8,073 nucleotides of DNA from Candidatus Kerfeldbacteria bacterium (GTDB lineage: Bacteria; Patescibacteriota; Patescibacteriia; SBBC01; JACPUP01): the NCBI GenBank assembly GCA_016192205.1, contig JACPUP010000040.1:1-8073 (forward strand), given 5' to 3'. The translations under genes and the position numbers were made by a program. This document shows positions 4,376 to 8,073 of the stretch, one piece after another; position 1 is the stretch's first letter; each line of letters begins with the position of its first letter. The notes under the pieces were generated by a model, which saw nothing but the letters and a program-made list of their open reading frames with translations, did no database searches and was not told where the DNA came from.

Positions 4376-5893
4376 ATGCCCACCACCGATCCCATTCTCG
4401 ATTCCATCCGCAAAGAGCTGGCTGGCTTTAAGGCCAAGACGCAGGTGAGTAGCGTTGGCACGGTGACCGAGGTCGGCGATGGCATTGCGCGGCTCACGGG
4501 CCTGTCTGACGTGGTCGCCGGCGAGATGCTCGCGTTCCCCGGCGATGTTTTTGGCGTGGCGCTCAACTTGGAAGAGGATTCAGTCGGCGCCATGCTGCTG
4601 GGTAAGGACGCGGGCATCAAAGAAGGGGACACGGTGAAATCCACTGGCAAGATTCTGTCCGTGCCAGTGGGAGAAGCGCTCGTTGGCCGCGTGGTTGACC
4701 CGTTGGGCAGGCCGATCGACGGCCAAGGGCCCATCAAGACGACGAAGACACTCCCGATCGAGAAGGTCGCGCCGGGCGTCATTGAGCGTGAGTCGGTGAA
4801 ACAGCCGCTGCAGACTGGCATCAAGGCCATTGACGGCATGATTCCGATCGGGCGGGGACAGCGCGAGCTCATCATCGGCGACCGCCAGACCGGCAAGACC
4901 GCCATCGCTATCGACACCATTTTGAACCAGACCGGCGGTGACGTGGTCTGCATCTACGTCGCCATCGGCCAGAAGGAGTCAAAGGTCGCCCGCATCGTGG
5001 CCGAGCTCGAACAGCGCCGGGCACTCCAGCACACCATCGTGGTGCTGGCCGGTGCATCTGACCCGGCAGCGCTGTCGTTCATCGCTCCCTACGCTGGTTG
5101 CGCCATGGGAGAGTACTTTATGGCCAAGGGCCAGGACGCGCTCGTCGTCTACGATGACCTCTCCAAGCACGCCTGGGCCTACCGGCAGGTATCCCTGCTC
5201 CTGCGGCGGCCACCAGGGCGCGAAGCCTACCCGGGCGACATTTTCTACCTGCACTCGCGCCTCCTCGAGCGCGCAGCGAAACTCGACGCCAAGCACGGCG
5301 GCGGCTCGCTGACCGCGCTGCCCATCATCGAGACGCAGGCCGGTGATGTATCTGCCTACATCCCGACGAACGTCATCTCCATCACGGATGGGCAAATCTA
5401 TTTGGAGAACGACCTGTTCTATAAGGGCATCCGCCCGGCGCTGAACGTCGGCCTCTCGGTCTCTCGCGTCGGTTCGGCCGCCCAAGTCAAGGCGATGAAA
5501 AAGGTGGCCGGCAAACTCCGGCTGGAGCTGGCTCAATTCCGCGAGCTCGAGTCGTTCGCCCAGTTCGGTTCGGACTTGGACGCCGAGACGCGCCAGGCCA
5601 TTGAGCGTGGCAAGCGCCTGACCGAACTGCTCAAGCAGCCGCAGTTTGCGCCGGTGCCGGTCGCCGAACAGATTGCGGTCATCTACGCGGCCACGAACGG
5701 CTACCTCGACGCGATCGGGGTCGAGGCCGTGAGCCGCTGGGAAGCCGGGTTCCGCACGGCCTTGGGCCGCCAGGGCAAGGACGTGGCCAAGCAGCTGGGG
5801 AAGACGGGCGAGCTCGACGAGTCGGCCGGAGCCCAGCTCAAAAAACTCATCGAGACGTTCAACGAACAGTTCACAGCGACATCCCATGGCTGA
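4376..5893 (+). CDS. atpA: F1Fo ATP synthase subunit alpha
   Basis: A 505-residue protein of normal length, the non-catalytic nucleotide-binding partner of beta in the F1 head. Visible features are the N-terminal beta-barrel (about 25-95), the P-loop GDRQTGKT (168-175), the Walker B stretch ALVVYDD (255-261), and VGLSVSRVGSAAQ (358-370), in which R364 is the arginine finger reaching the beta site (R376 in E. coli). The helical C-terminal domain follows. The frame stays open 117 codons further upstream, to 4025, but that part overlaps atpH out of frame and is not alpha-like; the ATG at 4376 gives the expected N-terminus (PILDSIRKEL). No Shine-Dalgarno site precedes it, and only seven bases separate it from atpH. 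The end overlaps atpG by eight bases. Confidence 0.98.
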   Translation: MPTTDPILDSIRKELAGFKAKTQVSSVGTVTEVGDGIARLTGLSDVVAGEMLAFPGDVFGVALNLEEDSVGAMLLGKDAGIKEGDTVKSTGKILSVPVGEALVGRVVDPLGRPIDGQGPIKTTKTLPIEKVAPGVIERESVKQPLQTGIKAIDGMIPIGRGQRELIIGDRQTGKTAIAIDTILNQTGGDVVCIYVAIGQKESKVARIVAELEQRRALQHTIVVLAGASDPAALSFIAPYAGCAMGEYFMAKGQDALVVYDDLSKHAWAYRQVSLLLRRPPGREAYPGDIFYLHSRLLERAAKLDAKHGGGSLTALPIIETQAGDVSAYIPTNVISITDGQIYLENDLFYKGIRPALNVGLSVSRVGSAAQVKAMKKVAGKLRLELAQFRELESFAQFGSDLDAETRQAIERGKRLTELLKQPQFAPVPVAEQIAVIYAATNGYLDAIGVEAVSRWEAGFRTALGRQGKDVAKQLGKTGELDESAGAQLKKLIETFNEQFTATSHG

Positions 5894-6785
5894 ATCCACG
5901 CGCACCATCCGCCGCCGCTTGAAGTCCATTGCGTCAACCCGCAAGATTACTCGGGCCATGGAGCTCGTGTCCGCGGCGAAGATGCGGCGGGCGTCAGAAG
6001 CGGCGCTGGCCACCCGGCCGTACGCATTGTCCGCCTGGTCCTTGCTTGAGCACCTGACTGCCACGACTGAACGGAAGTTGCACCCATTGCTCGCGCACCG
6101 TGAGGTTCGGAAGACCGCGGTTGTGTTCCTGACCACGAACCGCGGGCTCGTCGGGGGCTTGAATGCCCAGCTCGTGCGCGCCGTCACGCGACTCGCTGAC
6201 GAGGGCGAGGTCGTCTACGTCACCGTGGGCAAGCGCGGCCAGGACGCGCTCCGACGTCTGGGCAAACCCATTGTGGCCACGTTCACGGACCTGCCTGACC
6301 GGCCCACGTTGGCGTCAATGGTGCCAGTCGCGAGGTTGACCATTGACGAGTTCCGCTCTGGCGCCGTGGACCGCGTGCTCGTCGTCTACCCCGATTTCGT
6401 CTCGACGCTTTTGCAAGTGCCGCGCGTCAAGCAGCTGCTCCCGCTCGATCCTGACAGTATCCGCCGGTTCCTCAACGAGACCGGTGGCGCGCGCGAGCGG
6501 CTGACGGTGCAGCCCGAGCAGTTGCGGGAATTTACCTTCGAGCCCTCACCTGACGCGTTGCTCGAGGCGATGCTCCCGCGACTGGTCGAATCGCAACTCT
6601 ATCAGGCCTTCCTCGAGACGTCGGCCTCGGAGCACGCCGCCCGCATGGTGGCGATGCGCAACGCCACGGACGCGGCCGGCGAGCTGTCGGATGCGCTCAC
6701 GCTCATGCTTAACCAGACGCGGCAGGCGGCCATTACGAAAGATTTGACCGAGATCTCCGCGTCCCGCGCGGCGCTCGAAGCGTAA
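5886..6785 (+). CDS. atpG: F1Fo ATP synthase subunit gamma
   Basis: A 299-residue central shaft of F1, which turns inside the alpha/beta ring and sits on the c-ring. The N-terminal helix has STRKITRAMELVSAAKMRRA (17-36). A Rossmann-like middle begins with VVFLTTNRGLVGGLNAQL (79-96). The C-terminal helix carries MRNATDAAGELSDALTLMLN (257-276), then RQAAITKDLTEISASRAAL (279-297). N- and C-terminal helices form the coiled-coil axle. Length is normal and no insertion is seen. The ATG lies within the end of atpA (8-base overlap) with no Shine-Dalgarno sequence, so it is probably started by ribosomes finishing atpA. It is followed by a 95-base gap filled by the inverted repeat at 6791-6870, unusual in this compact operon. 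Confidence 0.97.
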   Translation: MAESTRTIRRRLKSIASTRKITRAMELVSAAKMRRASEAALATRPYALSAWSLLEHLTATTERKLHPLLAHREVRKTAVVFLTTNRGLVGGLNAQLVRAVTRLADEGEVVYVTVGKRGQDALRRLGKPIVATFTDLPDRPTLASMVPVARLTIDEFRSGAVDRVLVVYPDFVSTLLQVPRVKQLLPLDPDSIRRFLNETGGARERLTVQPEQLREFTFEPSPDALLEAMLPRLVESQLYQAFLETSASEHAARMVAMRNATDAAGELSDALTLMLNQTRQAAITKDLTEISASRAALEA

Positions 6786-6790
6786 TCTAT

Positions 6791-6870
6791 GAATCACGAA
6801 TCGAGAATCATGAATGATGGAACGACCGCGCAACGCGCGCCCATGATTCACGATTCATTATTCCTGATTC
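6791..6870. repeat. Heptad-period inverted repeat between atpG and atpD, GAATC/GATTC core
   Basis: The left arm (6791-6820) has four 7-base units starting with GAATC (the last GAATG), at 6791, 6798, 6805 and 6812. The right arm (6841-6870) has four 7-base units ending in GATTC (the third ends ATTC only), finishing at 6849, 6856, 6863 and 6870. When one arm is reverse-complemented, 24 of 30 positions match. The loop is 20 bases and GC-rich (6821-6840). Six sites fit GANTC. No T-tract follows, so it is not a classical terminator. It starts five bases after the atpG stop and ends ten bases before the atpD ATG. Confidence 0.75.
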
Positions 6871-6880
6871 TTTCCCCGCT

Positions 6881-8073
6881 ATGACGAAATCCATCGGTTC
6901 CATCTCCCAGATCATCGGTCCGGTGGTTGACGTGACGTTCGAAAAAGATTTGCCGGCCATCTATGACGGCCTGGAAGTCCGTCCGCAGGACGGCCGTCGC
7001 GTGGTGCTTGAAGTCCAACAACACTTGGGCAACCGCACGGTTCGCACCGTGGCCATGAGCCCGACCGAGGGACTGAAGCGCGGCGAGCTTGTGACCGCCA
7101 CGGGCAAACCCATTGCCGTTCCGGTCGGCAAAGAGACGCTTGGCCGGATGGTCAACTTGCTCGGTGAGCCGATTGATGGCAAGCCAGCCATCAAGGCTAA
7201 GCAAACCTACCCCATCCACCGCGAGTCGCCGACCTTCACTGACCAGTCGTCGTCCGTCGAGATTTTTGAGACCGGCATTAAGGTGATTGACCTCATCGCG
7301 CCGTTCATGAAGGGCGGCAAGGTCGGCCTGTTCGGCGGCGCTGGCGTGGGCAAGACCGTCATCATCCAAGAGCTCATCCGCAACATCGCCCAGGAGCACG
7401 GCGGCTTCTCGGTGTTCGCCGGCGTGGGCGAGCGCACGCGCGAGGGCAATGACCTCTACCACGAGATGACCGAGTCCGGCGTGCTCCGAAAGACCTCGCT
7501 CGTGTTCGGCCAGATGAACGAGCCGCCGGGCACCCGCGCCCGCGTGGCGCTCACCGGCCTGGCGATGGCCGAGTACTTCCGCGACGAAGCCAAGCAGGAC
7601 GTGCTGTTGTTCGTCGACAACATCTTCCGGTTCACCCAAGCCGGCTCCGAGGTGTCGGCGCTCTTGGGCCGCATCCCGTCGGCCGTGGGCTACCAGCCGA
7701 CGCTCGCCACCGAAATGGGCGAGCTGCAGGAGCGCATCACGTCTACCAAGCACGGCTCCATCACGTCCGTGCAAGCCGTCTACGTCCCGGCCGACGACCT
7801 GACTGACCCGGCGCCGGCCACGACCTTTTCCCACCTCGACTCGACCGTGGTGCTGTCGCGTCAGCTGGCTGAGCTGGCCATCTACCCGGCCGTGGACCCG
7901 CTCGACTCGACCTCGACCATCCTCGACCCGAACATCGTCGGGCCGGAGCACTACGACGTGGCGCGCGGCGTGCAGAAGGTGCTGCAGCGCTACGCGGACT
8001 TGCGCGACATCATCGCTATCCTCGGCCTGGAGGAGCTCTCCGCAGAGGACAAGCTGACCGTGTCGCGCGCCCG
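6881..8073 (+). CDS. atpD: F1Fo ATP synthase subunit beta, 3' end cut by the window
   Basis: The frame is open from the ATG at 6881 to the window edge, giving 397 complete residues of about 460-470. Beta carries the catalytic sites of F1. Visible features are the N-terminal barrel starting SIGSISQIIGPVVDV (4-18), the P-loop GGAGVGKT (152-159), the catalytic-glutamate stretch GERTREGNDLY (183-193, with E184), Walker B VLLFVDN (241-247), and RIPSAVGYQPTLATEMG (264-280). The gamma-contacting segment EELSAED (384-390) stands for the usual DELSEED. No catalytic residue is missing in the visible part. No Shine-Dalgarno sequence is seen; the bases before the ATG are pyrimidine-rich (CTTTCCCCGCT) and follow directly on the hairpin at 6791-6870. 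That layout differs from the coupled starts elsewhere in the operon. The missing end should lie just beyond the window, probably followed by atpC. Confidence 0.98.
   Translation, partial: MTKSIGSISQIIGPVVDVTFEKDLPAIYDGLEVRPQDGRRVVLEVQQHLGNRTVRTVAMSPTEGLKRGELVTATGKPIAVPVGKETLGRMVNLLGEPIDGKPAIKAKQTYPIHRESPTFTDQSSSVEIFETGIKVIDLIAPFMKGGKVGLFGGAGVGKTVIIQELIRNIAQEHGGFSVFAGVGERTREGNDLYHEMTESGVLRKTSLVFGQMNEPPGTRARVALTGLAMAEYFRDEAKQDVLLFVDNIFRFTQAGSEVSALLGRIPSAVGYQPTLATEMGELQERITSTKHGSITSVQAVYVPADDLTDPAPATTFSHLDSTVVLSRQLAELAIYPAVDPLDSTSTILDPNIVGPEHYDVARGVQKVLQRYADLRDIIAILGLEELSAEDKLTVSRA

Noticed and set aside
4979..6187. 402-codon open frame on the minus strand opposite atpA and atpG
   Set aside because: It is antisense to two well-conserved genes. 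G/C-ending codons on the + strand suppress stops in the opposite frame. Its translation has low-complexity R/D/L/V-rich composition and no recognisable domain.
6848..7951. 367-codon open frame on the minus strand opposite atpD
   Set aside because: Same cause: antisense to a conserved catalytic gene, H/R/G-rich translation, no domain.

Overview
The window is chromosomal DNA of a bacterium with fairly high GC and a strong preference for G/C at third codon positions. Its core is an F1Fo ATP synthase operon in the classical order: AtpZ/AtpI-like protein, a (atpB), c (atpE), b (atpF), delta (atpH), alpha (atpA), gamma (atpG), beta (atpD). The beta gene runs off the right edge, and epsilon is presumably beyond it. 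Several traits fit a Candidate Phyla Radiation/Patescibacteria genome: a very short delta subunit, a short RmuC, overlapping genes, few Shine-Dalgarno sites, and palindromic repeats between genes and inside atpF. That placement is inference; no taxonomic search could be run.

Layout from left to right. Positions 1-126 hold the 3' end of a + strand gene, perhaps a TrmB-like regulator. A hairpin at 132-163 sits beside an A-tract, so it reads as an intrinsic terminator for the minus strand. It matches a small minus-strand gene at 243-452 whose codons are strikingly G/C-ending. Positions 453-696 carry several inverted repeats and no gene. rmuC occupies 697-1728. The 361-1/2... gap from 1743 to 2103 (about 360 bases) has no gene; it holds a heptad-period inverted repeat, a probable rmuC terminator and a probable promoter for the atp operon. 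From 2104 to the end the atp genes are packed tightly. Two gaps stand out: 57 bases before atpE, which hold the best Shine-Dalgarno site in the operon, and 95 bases between atpG and atpD, filled by a second heptad-period inverted repeat.

The atp products together form one rotary enzyme: a and c carry ions, b and delta form the stator, alpha and beta form the catalytic head, and gamma is the central shaft. The c subunit has a proton-type site (Glu59 without the sodium-ligand Gln and Ser). All catalytic residues that can be checked in alpha and beta are present.

No complete novel defence or mobile system is visible. The most unusual content is non-coding: two long hairpins built from 7-base repeats with different cores, one of them inside the atp operon; a 16-base palindrome that forms the C-terminal tail of subunit b and supplies the atpH ribosome binding site; and the small two-cysteine minus-strand gene with its own terminator.
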